From contig JBBEBG010000036.1 in NCBI GenBank assembly GCA_040882465.1, positions 1-64,000 of the forward strand: a stretch of 64,000 nt of DNA, given 5' to 3'. Each line of letters starts with the position of its first letter. Within the stretch, counting starts at the first letter, position 1. Positions 24,121-31,920 of this stretch are shown here, piece by piece. This stretch comes from Gemmatimonadota bacterium (lineage in GTDB: Bacteria; Gemmatimonadota; Gemmatimonadetes; Longimicrobiales; Gaopeijiaceae). The notes beneath the pieces were generated by a model. The model was not told the DNA's origin and made no database searches. It was given only the letters and a program-made list of their open reading frames with translations. A program made the translations under genes and the position numbers.

Positions 24121-25182
24121 CTACGGGTTCACGGTCGAATGGTCGTGATCCATCACCGGCATCGCACCCGGCTGCGGCGGAGCGCCAAGGAGGCCCGTGG
24201 CCGGGCCTCCTTGTGCAGCGACGCCGTGCGCCTGGGCCATGGCAATCCACGCCTCGTCGGTCACTGCCATGGCTTCCGGATCCCTGAAGAGGTCGGCTTG
24301 CCGGTAGATCTCGTCGCGCTTTCCGCCCTCCGCCACGGCCTGGGACGCGAGGATGTCCGAGATCACGTCGTGCATCATGTGAAGATTGTCGAACACCGCG
24401 GCGAAGCGCGGATAACGCGCCGTAAAGGTCGGAGCGATCGCCGGCGTCATGGGCATCATGGACGGCAGATTGCCGGGAGGCGACTCGAGCATCTGCCAGA
24501 ATCGGGAGACGGTCGCCTGGACCGCCGCCTGTCGGGCAGCCGGGTCGTCGTAGAGCAGCAGGGGCTCGTAGATGCCGACCTGGAGCCAGTGGTACGCCCA
24601 GATCAGCCCATTAAAGCGCGGATACTCCTGGCGGAACGCCATCGAAAAGTACTGGCCGTCCATGATTTCCATTCCCTTCGGGACGGCTGAGAACGCGAGG
24701 TCGTTCGCCAGGTAGTGTTCGAGGAGCTCGTCCATCGCGCGATCCCGCTCGGCCTCGCTCAGGCTCCGGTCCGCCAGGATATCGTAGGTCTGCCTATGTA
24801 GAGTATGCGACCAGTCGAACATCTCCTTCGCACGAGTCGCCAGCCGTGCGTACCGGGGCATGAATGCAGCCTCCGGCATGGGGAGCCGGGGCGGGTTCGG
24901 AAGAATCTCGAGAGCGAGGCGATCGAAGATCTCAGACTCCAGAAGCTCCACGGGCGCCTCGGGTCGCGTCAGGAGCGTCTCGTATAGGATGCCGTGTCCG
25001 AAGTCGAACCCGTTGAAGAGCCGGTCCACGGCCGGAAACTCGGACCGGAACGTCCAGTTGTGGTCGGCCGGAAGATGCAGCGGATGGTACACACGTTCCT
25101 GCGCGAGGAGACCGGACAGCGGCGCCGTGCTCAGGGTGAGCGCCAACACTGCGGCATGGGGCCAAAGCGGGCGAACCTTCAT
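24121..25182 (-). CDS. unknown periplasmic His/Met-rich protein of the copper locus
   Basis: A 353-residue protein with a signal peptide (1-27, ending GLLAQ). It is mainly helical, with paired histidines and methionines placed for metal binding: FGHGILYE, FDWSHTLHRQTYDIL, LHMMHDVISDIL, and a C-terminal MPVMDHDHSTVNP. No family could be named. It ends just before copC and begins 1 bp after the outer-membrane protein gene, so the two are one unit. A periplasmic copper-binding or reductase-like role is a guess from context. Confidence 0.6.
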   Translation of the reverse strand: MKVRPLWPHAAVLALTLSTAPLSGLLAQERVYHPLHLPADHNWTFRSEFPAVDRLFNGFDFGHGILYETLLTRPEAPVELLESEIFDRLALEILPNPPRLPMPEAAFMPRYARLATRAKEMFDWSHTLHRQTYDILADRSLSEAERDRAMDELLEHYLANDLAFSAVPKGMEIMDGQYFSMAFRQEYPRFNGLIWAYHWLQVGIYEPLLLYDDPAARQAAVQATVSRFWQMLESPPGNLPSMMPMTPAIAPTFTARYPRFAAVFDNLHMMHDVISDILASQAVAEGGKRDEIYRQADLFRDPEAMAVTDEAWIAMAQAHGVAAQGGPATGLLGAPPQPGAMPVMDHDHSTVNP

Positions 25183-25183
25183 C

Positions 25184-25999
25184 TCAGGAGCCTCCGGGCA
25201 TGAGAGCGCGCACTCCGAACTCGTAAGTCAGGCCCAGCGTCGTGATCCAATCCCGTCGTCCATGTCCGGACCAGTCCCGTCCCAGTCCGCCGTCCATGGC
25301 GAGCGTGGGCGTCAGCTGCAGCCGAAATCCGGCGGCGGAATGCACTCGCTGCTCGTCGCTTCCATCCGAAGCCGTCCAGGTCTCGGCCAGAAGGATCGTG
25401 TGCTGGAACGGAAGGACATAGTCGAGCGCGATTCCGGCCCACCAGTCTTCTTCTCGGTCCTGGCCGACGATCGCGGCGCCGTTCAGGTGCATCCGCACCG
25501 GACCGACGAGGCTACGCGTGAGGATCCCGCCGACTTCCAGGGAGGCGGATTCCTCCGACTCGCCGGGCATCCGGCCCGTCAGACGTATGGCGGCCGCCGG
25601 AAGCCTCGGACCCTCGACCCAGAGATTCAGGAGCGCCGCAGCGGTCGCCTCAAGAAGCCCGGTGCTCGAGTGCGCGCCGTCCCGCACGCTCTCCATGGCG
25701 ACCCCCGCGGACACCTCGAGTCCCGAAAGAAGCCCATGCTTCAGCTCGATCGAAGGCGTGTAGCGGATCGCGCCGGATTCGTCCTGAGCGAGGGAGATGG
25801 GCGAGGCCTGGAGCTCGAAGGCCCAGCGCTTCGTGGTATAGGCATCCTCGACTCGAAGGGGCCGCCCGTGGTCGAGATTGTAAAAGTCTGTCTGGGCTAG
25901 AAGGGCCGTGGGAGCGACCAACGCCCCCATGGCGAACAGCCCCGCCCAGAGGATCGTTCGGCGAAGCTGAAGACCCAGCAACCGAAAAGCGCGTTGCAT
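25184..25999 (-). CDS. outer-membrane beta-barrel-like protein, first gene of the copper run
   Basis: A 271-residue protein. A long signal peptide (about 1-36) is followed by alternating amphipathic strands (VEDAYTTKRWAFELQASPIS; FRLQLTPTLAMDGGLG) and a C-terminus LGLTYEFGVRA that suits a small outer-membrane barrel. Similar DFYNLDHGRPLRVEDAY-type openings occur in 'transporter' porins next to metal genes (family knowledge, not checked). It directly follows the predicted operator/promoter at 26069-26112, with about 70 bp between -10 box and start codon. Confidence 0.6.
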   Translation of the reverse strand: MQRAFRLLGLQLRRTILWAGLFAMGALVAPTALLAQTDFYNLDHGRPLRVEDAYTTKRWAFELQASPISLAQDESGAIRYTPSIELKHGLLSGLEVSAGVAMESVRDGAHSSTGLLEATAAALLNLWVEGPRLPAAAIRLTGRMPGESEESASLEVGGILTRSLVGPVRMHLNGAAIVGQDREEDWWAGIALDYVLPFQHTILLAETWTASDGSDEQRVHSAAGFRLQLTPTLAMDGGLGRDWSGHGRRDWITTLGLTYEFGVRALMPGGS

Positions 26000-26068
26000 C
26001 GCGGATTCCGCAAGAAGTCAGAGGGAGACCGGGCGGAGCCGGGAGATCGCTCCGGACCGGCACCCACC

Positions 26069-26112
26069 AAGTTACGGGGCCGGCGATGAAGAAAAGATGA
26101 AGGCCGCGTGAA
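26069..26112 (-). promoter_or_regulatory. three-box OmpR-type operator and -10 element of the copper run
   Basis: On the minus strand: TTCACG (26112), TTCATC (26101), TTCATC (26090), each 11 bp apart; the last heptamer is followed by 9 bp and TAACTT (26074-26069). It lies between the histidine-kinase stop and the first gene of the copper run. The nearest regulator is the OmpR-type protein at 27614-28294, so that protein is the prime candidate to bind here. Confidence 0.72.
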
Positions 26113-26144
26113 GAAGGCTTCATCCGCGACTGATGGGGATCGGA

Positions 26145-27617
26145 TCAGCTCGAGGCGGCTGTCGGGGCGGACCCACGAGCGGGAGCCATCGCCTCCGAAT
26201 GGGGAAAGAGCGTTGGAATTCGAACCTCGATTCGGGCTCCGCCGAGGCGCGAATCGTTGGATGCGGTCACGGATCCCCCATGCTGTTCGGCGATGACCTT
26301 CGCGATCGCGAGACCAAGCCCCGTCCCCTCGTTCCGCATCGTTTGCGAGCGGCTCGGATCCGCGCGCCAGAAGCGTTCAAAGATCGCCAGCTCGCTCCCC
26401 GCCGGGATCCCCGGGCCCGAATCCTCGACCGAAATCCTCGCCTCACCCTCCTCGGAAGTCACTGTGACGGTCACCCGCCCCCCAGTTCCAGCGAACCTCA
26501 CCGCGTTCTGCACGAGATTTCCGGCCATCTGGGTGACGAGGTCCGGATCGAAGACGCCGGGAACCGGATCGGGTGCGACGAGCTCAATTTGTACCGAATG
26601 CGCTTCGGAATCTCCGGAGGTCCGTGCGATCGCCTGTCCCACCAGTTTCGTCAGATCGGCGCGTTCCAGCCGCGGCTCCACGGCGCCGGAATCGGATCGT
26701 GCCAAAATGAGGAGCCCCTCCACGATGCGGCTCAGGCGCATGACTTCTTCGCAGGCACTGACCAGAACTTCCTTGTACTCCTCCGTACCGCGGTCTCGTC
26801 GGAGCGCGAGCTCCAGCTCGCCCCGCATCGCGGTCAGCGGTGAGCGAAGCTCGTGGCTCGCGTCGGCGGTAAAGCGGCGCTGAACCTCGAAGGCCGCCTG
26901 GATTCGATCTAGCATGTCGTTCAGCACATGCACCAGCCGCTCGTACTCGTGAGTATCGGCATGCGCACCGATTCGCCGGCGGAGAGACCCCGCGCCGACC
27001 GCCTCCGCCTCGTCGATGATCTCGGTCACCGGCCGGATCGCGCGAATTGCCAGCCAGCGACCACCCAAAACGCTTCCGATCCCCACGAGCACGATCAGAA
27101 GGAAACCGGACAGCGCCGCCCGGCCGAGCAGGGTATTCCTTCCTTCGAGGGGCGCGGCGACTTGGAGCACATGCTCCGCATGCATGTCTCCCAATCGCAC
27201 GAGGGGATAAAACACGGATCGCACCGGAATTCCCTCGAAGGAGGCGTCTTCCCATACGAGTTGTCCCGCCGCCGAGAGCCGAAGTGCTTCCGGCTCCAGG
27301 GGGAGGTCCCCGGTCATGTATTGGCTTCGCAGTAAGCTCTCCCCGTTCCCGCTCCATACCTGGGCGTAGCGCACGAGCTCCCGGACCGACGCCGCCTCCG
27401 CGGGAGTCAGGTCCCACTCGTGGAAGTGCATCTCTCCGGTTTCGCGGTCGGTGAGCGCGGCCGCCTGAATCGCGGCGACGTTCAGGATGTTCGCGCGGAG
27501 CTCACTGTCGAGCGTTCGCCGGAGGATGAAGTACGATCCGACGACACAGACCGTGATTCCGGCGGTCGTGATCAGGGCGAACCGGATCGCGAGGAGGTCG
27601 CGGAAGGACCGCTTCAT
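26145..27617 (-). CDS. sensor histidine kinase, CusS-like
   Basis: A 490-residue protein. Helix 1 at about 11-33, a periplasmic sensor (34-163) with scattered histidines (H64, H66, H146, H149), helix 2 at about 168-190, HAMP, then HisKA with H255 in ADASHELRSPLTAMR, and an ATPase domain (N box NLVQNAVRF, G1 DSGPGIP, G2 GTGLGLAIA). Domain order matches metal-sensing kinases such as CusS. It starts in an ATGA overlap with the response regulator. The inducer is inferred as copper from context. Confidence 0.9.
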   Translation of the reverse strand: MKRSFRDLLAIRFALITTAGITVCVVGSYFILRRTLDSELRANILNVAAIQAAALTDRETGEMHFHEWDLTPAEAASVRELVRYAQVWSGNGESLLRSQYMTGDLPLEPEALRLSAAGQLVWEDASFEGIPVRSVFYPLVRLGDMHAEHVLQVAAPLEGRNTLLGRAALSGFLLIVLVGIGSVLGGRWLAIRAIRPVTEIIDEAEAVGAGSLRRRIGAHADTHEYERLVHVLNDMLDRIQAAFEVQRRFTADASHELRSPLTAMRGELELALRRDRGTEEYKEVLVSACEEVMRLSRIVEGLLILARSDSGAVEPRLERADLTKLVGQAIARTSGDSEAHSVQIELVAPDPVPGVFDPDLVTQMAGNLVQNAVRFAGTGGRVTVTVTSEEGEARISVEDSGPGIPAGSELAIFERFWRADPSRSQTMRNEGTGLGLAIAKVIAEQHGGSVTASNDSRLGGARIEVRIPTLFPHSEAMAPARGSAPTAASS

Positions 27618-28294
27618 TCTTCCTCCTTGCGTTCCAGGATGTACCCGACGCCTCGAACCGTGTGGATGAGGGGATCGAGATTCGAGCCCCTCAGCTTTTT
27701 TCTGAGGTTGGCCACGTGAACGTCCACGACGTTGCTCATCGGGTCGAAGCTCAGATCCCAGACGTTCTCGAGAAGCTCGGTTCGACGCACGACCTGTCCC
27801 GGGCGGAGGAGAAAGTATTCGAGAAGGGCGAATTCCCGCGGCGTGAGGTCGAGGAGCGCTCCCCGCCGACGGGCTTCGTGGCGGATCCGGTCCAACTCGA
27901 CGTCATCGTAGGTCAGGCGATCGGTTCGCTGCGAACCGCCACGGCGCAGAAGGGCACGAATACGCGCCAGCGCCTCGCTCAGGCTGAACGGCTTCGTGAG
28001 GTAGTCATCCGCGCCCGCATCGAGGCCCGCGACGATGTCTTGCTTCGAGTCGCGAGCGGTGAGGAGAAGAATGGGCGCGGGACTCTCTTCGCGCCGCAGA
28101 TCTCGGGTGATTTCGAGGCCGGAGCGGCCCGGGAGCATGACGTCCAGCACGAGGAGGTCATACTTCTCGACGCGGGCCTTCATGGCACCTTCGATGCCGT
28201 CGGCCGCCACGTCCACCGTGTACCCCTCCTCCTGGAGCGCACGCTCCAGAAAGCGAGCGACCTTGCGGTCATCTTCGACGACCAGGATTCGCAT
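27614..28294 (-). CDS. OmpR/CusR-like response regulator
   Basis: A 226-residue protein from ATG 28294 with GGAG upstream. Receiver domain with acidic pair EDD (7-9), phosphoacceptor D51 (LVLDVMLPG), T and K switch residues (LLLTARD, LTKPFS), then a winged helix with VVDVHVANLRKKL as recognition helix and HTVRGVGYIL at the end. This family binds direct repeats about 11 bp apart; three such sites exist in this window. In-frame codons up to 28453 look non-coding. Confidence 0.92.
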   Translation of the reverse strand: MRILVVEDDRKVARFLERALQEEGYTVDVAADGIEGAMKARVEKYDLLVLDVMLPGRSGLEITRDLRREESPAPILLLTARDSKQDIVAGLDAGADDYLTKPFSLSEALARIRALLRRGGSQRTDRLTYDDVELDRIRHEARRRGALLDLTPREFALLEYFLLRPGQVVRRTELLENVWDLSFDPMSNVVDVHVANLRKKLRGSNLDPLIHTVRGVGYILERKEEE

Positions 28295-28497
28295 GGAACT
28301 CCGTGAGCAGGGGACCTTACGGACCGAAGGTCCAGCCCCGACGCAGGCCACGCGGGTGCCGGTCCCGATCAGGTGAACTGATACACGGTAGCAAGGAATC
28401 GGGCGAGGGACGCGGCCGAGATTCCTAGGAATCCGGAGCCCCACGCTGCACATTCATGCGATAAGAGGTGGTAAGTTCCCCCTGCCCGGAGGGTCAA

Positions 28498-28788
28498 ATG
28501 CTCACACCCACGAGATCGCTGGTTACCCTCCAGATCCCCTGGCAATGGCACGCCGATGGGCACATGTCCATGCACTGGGGATGGTGGACACTCTGGGCCT
28601 TCCTCTTCGTCGCTCTCGCATGGTGGGCCCTGACCCCTCGCGGGCGAGGCGGAGCGCGGTCCGCCGGCGACGTGCAACGGGAATCCCCTGAGGAGATACT
28701 TCGCCGCCGCTTCGCCGCTGGAGAGATCGACGAGGGAGAGTTCGAGCGCCGGTTGCGGAAGCTGCGCTCGCCCGACGAGACCTCATGA
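28498..28788 (+). CDS. SHOCT-domain small membrane protein
   Basis: A 96-residue protein with a GGAGGG ribosome site 7 nt before ATG 28498. One membrane helix (WWTLWAFLFVALAWWAL) follows a His/Met-containing N-terminus (WHADGHMSMHWGW), and the C-terminus is a SHOCT domain (SPEEILRRRFAAGEIDEGEFERRL). The same layout occurs in the second half of 3530-4063. SHOCT helices are usually attached to membrane or oligomeric proteins. It is divergent from the two-component genes. Role unknown. Confidence 0.75.
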   Translation: MLTPTRSLVTLQIPWQWHADGHMSMHWGWWTLWAFLFVALAWWALTPRGRGGARSAGDVQRESPEEILRRRFAAGEIDEGEFERRLRKLRSPDETS

Positions 28789-28798
28789 GGGGTATCCC

Positions 28799-29014
28799 TT
28801 GGGGGTCAGCTCCAGGCGATTGTCCATCGAGCCGCCGTCCGACGGGTGGACGGAACGTGCGCGGCCAATCCATGCGGTCCAAGTCGCATCGAGGATCGGC
28901 CTCGGGATGGCCTTGTTCATCGGTGCGCTCTTCGTGACCGTGGCGTTGACCTATTCGGGTGGCCTCCAAGGAACGGGAGACCCGAAGAGCCCGCTAGGCG
29001 GGGGATCGAGGTGA
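28799..29014 (+). CDS. possible small membrane protein
   Basis: A 71-codon frame from TTG 28799 with AGGGG 6-7 nt upstream and 10 bp after the SHOCT gene. It has one hydrophobic helix (IGLGMALFIGALFVTVALTY). No family recognised. The TTG start and short length make it uncertain, but spacing and helix argue for a real gene. Confidence 0.4.
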   Translation: MGVSSRRLSIEPPSDGWTERARPIHAVQVASRIGLGMALFIGALFVTVALTYSGGLQGTGDPKSPLGGGSR

Positions 29015-29127
29015 GCATCGAGCCGTCGCCGGGGTAAAGGGGGCGAACCCGAGCAGCCCGTCCGGTCGGAATGTGGGCTTGGCCGAACGGCGCACTCGTG
29101 GCCATTTTCGGGGTAGAACATTTTTCG

Positions 29128-29211
29128 GGCGGGATGGCGGAATCGGTAGACGCGGAGGTCTCAAGAACCTCTGGGGGAAACCCCTTACGAGTTCGAATCT
29201 CGTTCCCGGAA
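29128..29211 (+). tRNA. tRNA-Leu(CAA)
   Basis: A class II tRNA: D arm from 29137, anticodon stem GAGGT/ACCTC with loop CTCAAGA (anticodon CAA), long variable arm GGGG-AAA-CCCC, T arm ACGAG-TTCGAAT-CTCGT. The acceptor strands are GGCGGGA and TCCCGGA; five inner pairs form, but the two outermost positions (G-A, G-G) do not pair. CCA is not encoded. Confidence 0.9.
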
Positions 29212-29242
29212 CTTAAGTAATGAGAACGGTTTGCGCGGGTCA

Positions 29243-29269
29243 GGCCGCTCCTTAGGGGGCGGCCTTTTT
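29243..29269 (+). terminator. rho-independent terminator after tRNA-Leu
   Basis: Stem GGCCGC/GCGGCC with a 10-nt loop followed by TTTTT, about 30 bp after the tRNA. Confidence 0.85.
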
Positions 29270-29381
29270 CGTGGTCGGTGCGCCAACGCTCCGCGCTCGA
29301 TCGTCCGGCCCAATTCTTGCCTTACTCCAGATCACTCGAAAACCCCAGACACGCCAGTCATCACACCTCCAAGGGGGAAGC

Positions 29382-30152
29382 ATGAACTGCAGCCGTTTTG
29401 CGCGCGTTGCGGCCGTCACGGTTCTCGCATTGCTCGCCGCATGCAGTGAGGCCGGAATCGTCGAGCCTCACTCCTTCCAGGCCACTGATCCTTCGATCTC
29501 TGCAACCCAGTCTTCCGATGGCGCAGGCAACACGGGCAAGATCCAGATCTGCCACCGCACCAACTCGGTCACCAACCCCTACGTCCTCATCGCGGTTGCC
29601 AACTCCGCTGCCGACGGGATTGCCGGAAAAGGCGAGGGCCAAGGTGACCACTACGCCAATCCGTCTCATCAGGGCCCGATCTTCGACCCCGAAATCCACA
29701 CGCACAGTTCGGACGATTGGGGAGACATCATCCCGCCCATGGAAGGCATCCACCAAGGGAGGAACTGGACCGAGGAGGGACAAGCGATCTACGACAACGG
29801 CTGCAAACTGGGCTCGGAAGACCCCGAACCCGAAGCGGGCGAGATCCAGGTGGCGATCGAATTGTTTCCGCCAGCGAACGACCTCGAGTTCGTCTTCACG
29901 GGTGCCGTGAACACGACCCTCGTCAGCCAGGACCCCACGACTCCTCCCTTTGGACAATCCGTCCCCCCCGGCACGCACTTGGTAACCGGGCCGGGGTCCG
30001 CTCCCAACGGATATACCTTGGTCGGCATCACTTGCTTCGAGAGTATTGCACCTCCGCCCAGCTCGGGTGACGTCGGTACCGCTACGGCGACCTTCAGCGT
30101 CGAGCCGGGTGAGGTTGTGCAGTGCGTATTTGAATACTTCCAAATTGGGTAA
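29382..30152 (+). CDS. secreted lipoprotein of unknown function
   Basis: A 256-residue protein with AGGGGG before ATG 29382 and a lipobox LLAAC (Cys21). The first domain contains CHRTNSVTNPYVLI, GDHYANPSHQGPIFDPEIHTHSSDDWGD and a late C, resembling a small conserved extracellular module seen in many bacterial surface proteins. The second half (from about residue 150) is a beta-rich domain with two cysteines. It is a single-gene unit bounded by terminators on both sides. Confidence 0.75.
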   Translation: MNCSRFARVAAVTVLALLAACSEAGIVEPHSFQATDPSISATQSSDGAGNTGKIQICHRTNSVTNPYVLIAVANSAADGIAGKGEGQGDHYANPSHQGPIFDPEIHTHSSDDWGDIIPPMEGIHQGRNWTEEGQAIYDNGCKLGSEDPEPEAGEIQVAIELFPPANDLEFVFTGAVNTTLVSQDPTTPPFGQSVPPGTHLVTGPGSAPNGYTLVGITCFESIAPPPSSGDVGTATATFSVEPGEVVQCVFEYFQIG

Positions 30153-30163
30153 ATCTGAAAGGG

Positions 30164-30197
30164 AAAGGGACCCCGGCCTTCGGGTGGGGGTCCCTTT
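30164..30197 (+). terminator. strong terminator hairpin after the lipoprotein gene
   Basis: Perfect 11-bp stem AAAGGGACCCC/GGGGTCCCTTT with a 12-nt loop, starting 12 bp after the stop codon. The A/T ends make it potentially bidirectional. Confidence 0.85.
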
Positions 30198-30406
30198 GTC
30201 GACGATGCGGGATCAACGACGGATAGGCATCATAGGGGCAGCGCGTCCGTAACCGTAGGAGGTTCGATGGGACGGCTGGCCCCGGAACAGAGTTGGCGTT
30301 CTCCCGAGGGGCAGGACACTCTGAGATTTACGAGAGCCCAGGAGTCCCCACTCAGCTTCCCCGTCGGCTCTCGGAAGTTCACACCGCCTCGTTGTAAGTA
30401 GGGCTA

Positions 30407-30720
30407 TTGACAACCCGCCACACTCTCTTCGTGAACATCCAGGATGCGCCCGTCGTCCATGTCAGCCTGGCTTCCGTCTGGGAGGTCGCTCTCAAGATCT
30501 CGTTGGGGAAGCTGAAGATTCCCGGGCCGGCTGGAGGCGGCTGTCGATGCGAGCGGCTTCAGCAAACTCTCAGTCATGTTCGCCCGCGCCGCGGCTCTGG
30601 CGGATCTTCCTTTTCACCACCGCGATCCCCTCGATCGCATGCTGATCGTGCAGGCTCGATTGGAAGGGCTCACCATCGTGACGGCCGACCGGAAGCTCAA
30701 ACCTTCGGGGGGATGGGCGC
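30407..30720 (+). pseudogene. decayed PIN-domain (VapC-like) toxin
   Basis: Two frames are needed to read one PIN domain. The first carries HVSLASVWEVALKISLGKLK, the typical second strand/helix of a VapC. The second, from about 30576, carries LPFHHRDPLDRMLIVQARL and LTIVTADRKL, the catalytic core and last strand. The N-terminal LIDTH strand is missing, and the frame changes around 30530-30580. No antitoxin gene is seen upstream. Confidence 0.75.
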
Positions 30721-30792
30721 GATGCACGACGCACTGCTCTCGACCCTCCTGGACCTCACCTGGACGATCCGATCAGGCTGGACGTCCACCCG

Positions 30793-30990
30793 ATGAAATA
30801 CATCCGCGGCGTTCGCGGACGCACCCAGACCGAGGTCGCGGCCGAGCACGGGGTGAGCAACCAGGCCGTGAGCCAGGCGCTCGACGCGGCGCGATTCTCG
30901 AGCGTGGTTGAGGGCGAGGACGCGGCGCCGCTGTATCTGGAGTGGATCGCCGGCGGGAAGGAATCCGGGCACCAGGAGGAGGAGGTATAG
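30793..30990 (+). pseudogene. probable SatD-like C-terminal remnant (HTH)
   Basis: A 65-codon frame encodes RTQTEVAAEHGVSNQAVSQA, a helix-turn-helix like that at the end of SatD-family proteins, and ends in an acidic tail with an AGGAGGAGG stretch just before the next start. The rest of a SatD protein is not found upstream, where the PIN remnant lies. It could instead be a small free-standing HTH protein. Confidence 0.4.
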
Positions 30991-31160
30991 TGTCGATCGG
31001 GTCTCCGGACTTCGTCCTGCCTGCTATCGAGGTACCGGCGCTCCTGCTTCTGTTGATCGCCGGGTACCTGGTCGGTGACTTCGCCCTCCCGACGCGTCGC
31101 ATGGCCATGGGCAAAGAGCTTGCCAGGGTCCGGGCCCGCTCGGGCTTCCCCGGGGGCCCC
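30990..31160 (+). pseudogene. truncated DUF3307-like membrane protein
   Basis: From GTG 30990, overlapping the previous stop and with a strong AGGAGGAGG site, the frame reads PALLLLLIAGYLVGDFALPTRRM, the opening of DUF3307 proteins that often follow satD. Similarity ends after about 55 residues, where the frame runs antisense into the PIN toxin gene. SatD and DUF3307 remnants in the right order suggest a deleted two-gene unit. Confidence 0.45.
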
Positions 31161-31181
31161 AAGCGGGCCACGCCCCCGCGG

Positions 31182-31595
31182 TTACTCTTCTTTCGGCAGA
31201 AGAGCCAACAGCTCTCGGGGAGTGAGGACTTTGACATCGTGCCGACCGTTCACCGGACGATAGTGGCGGGTATTTCCTGTCACGAGGGCATCGGCCCTGG
31301 CAGTGGCCGCCACCTCGAGGAACGGCAGGTCGTCGGGGTCGGGCAACTCCACGGAAAGAGGACGGGCGAATACGGTCTCGCCTATCCATTCGATCCCTGC
31401 GAGCATCGCACGAACGTCCTCGGCATCGAAGCCGCACTTCGGTCGCGAGAGCACCTCTCGATACTCCGCCAAGACTCGGCCATCGTGAAGCAGGCCGAGA
31501 TCACCCTGTAGTGCCAGCCGGATCACTTGGGCCGGCGGGGCATGCGGCGAGAGCATCGCAGACACCACGACGTTCGAGTCGATCACGACCCTCAT
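31182..31595 (-). CDS. PIN-domain toxin (TIGR00305-like)
   Basis: A 137-residue PIN-fold nuclease. Acidic core residues are D6 (VVIDSNVVVSA), E44/E47 (VLAEYREVLSRP) and D86/D88/D89 (LPDPDDLPFLE), with the ADALVTGNTRHY strand near the C-terminus. PIN toxins cleave RNA when freed from the antitoxin. ATG 31595 overlaps the antitoxin stop by 4 bp, the usual coupling of such pairs. Confidence 0.88.
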   Translation of the reverse strand: MRVVIDSNVVVSAMLSPHAPPAQVIRLALQGDLGLLHDGRVLAEYREVLSRPKCGFDAEDVRAMLAGIEWIGETVFARPLSVELPDPDDLPFLEVAATARADALVTGNTRHYRPVNGRHDVKVLTPRELLALLPKEE

Positions 31596-31879
31596 GCGGG
31601 TCGGCGTTTCTTTCGTGCTTCGCGGATCTCCTGATCGATCTCCTCGGGCGACATGCCGCTGACACCACGCTCTTCAGCCTTCCTCTGCATCCGACTCATC
31701 GCCCTGAGGGCGCGCAGCCGACGAAGCATGTCGAGAGTCTCCTCGATCTCGTCCTCACCGATCCCGACCGCGACGGCGAAGGGCCTTCCGTCCACTGTCA
31801 GGACGACGTCATCGCGCTCCACGGCCTTCCGGAACTGTGAGGGATTGTTCCGAACCTCTCGAGAAGTAATGAATTTCAT
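31592..31879 (-). CDS. Phd/YefM-type antitoxin
   Basis: A 95-residue protein with AGGAG 8 nt before ATG 31879. The N-terminus MKFITSREVRNNPSQF and DDVVLTVDGRPFAVAV are typical of Phd/YefM antitoxins, and the C-terminal half is a charged helix likely to wrap the PIN toxin. Upstream boxes (31893-31920) fit autorepression. Confidence 0.85.
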   Translation of the reverse strand: MKFITSREVRNNPSQFRKAVERDDVVLTVDGRPFAVAVGIGEDEIEETLDMLRRLRALRAMSRMQRKAEERGVSGMSPEEIDQEIREARKKRRPA

Positions 31880-31892
31880 GGACGGAGCTCCT

Positions 31893-31920
31893 GTAGCTAA
31901 TGGCGCTACAATATAGCTAC
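31893..31920 (-). promoter_or_regulatory. antitoxin operator boxes
   Basis: GTAGC (31893-31897) and GCTAC (31905-31909) form an inverted repeat; a second GCTAC (31916-31920) lies 11 bp further on. Between them the minus strand has TATATT, a good -10 box, 30 bp before the antitoxin start. The 3' end of the next gene overlaps this site. Confidence 0.6.

Noticed and set aside
28369-28480. Single TTCATG and GTGAA boxes before the response-regulator and SHOCT genes, tested as a fourth operator
   Set aside because: Neighbouring boxes at 11-bp spacing and the TANNTT element at the fixed distance are missing.
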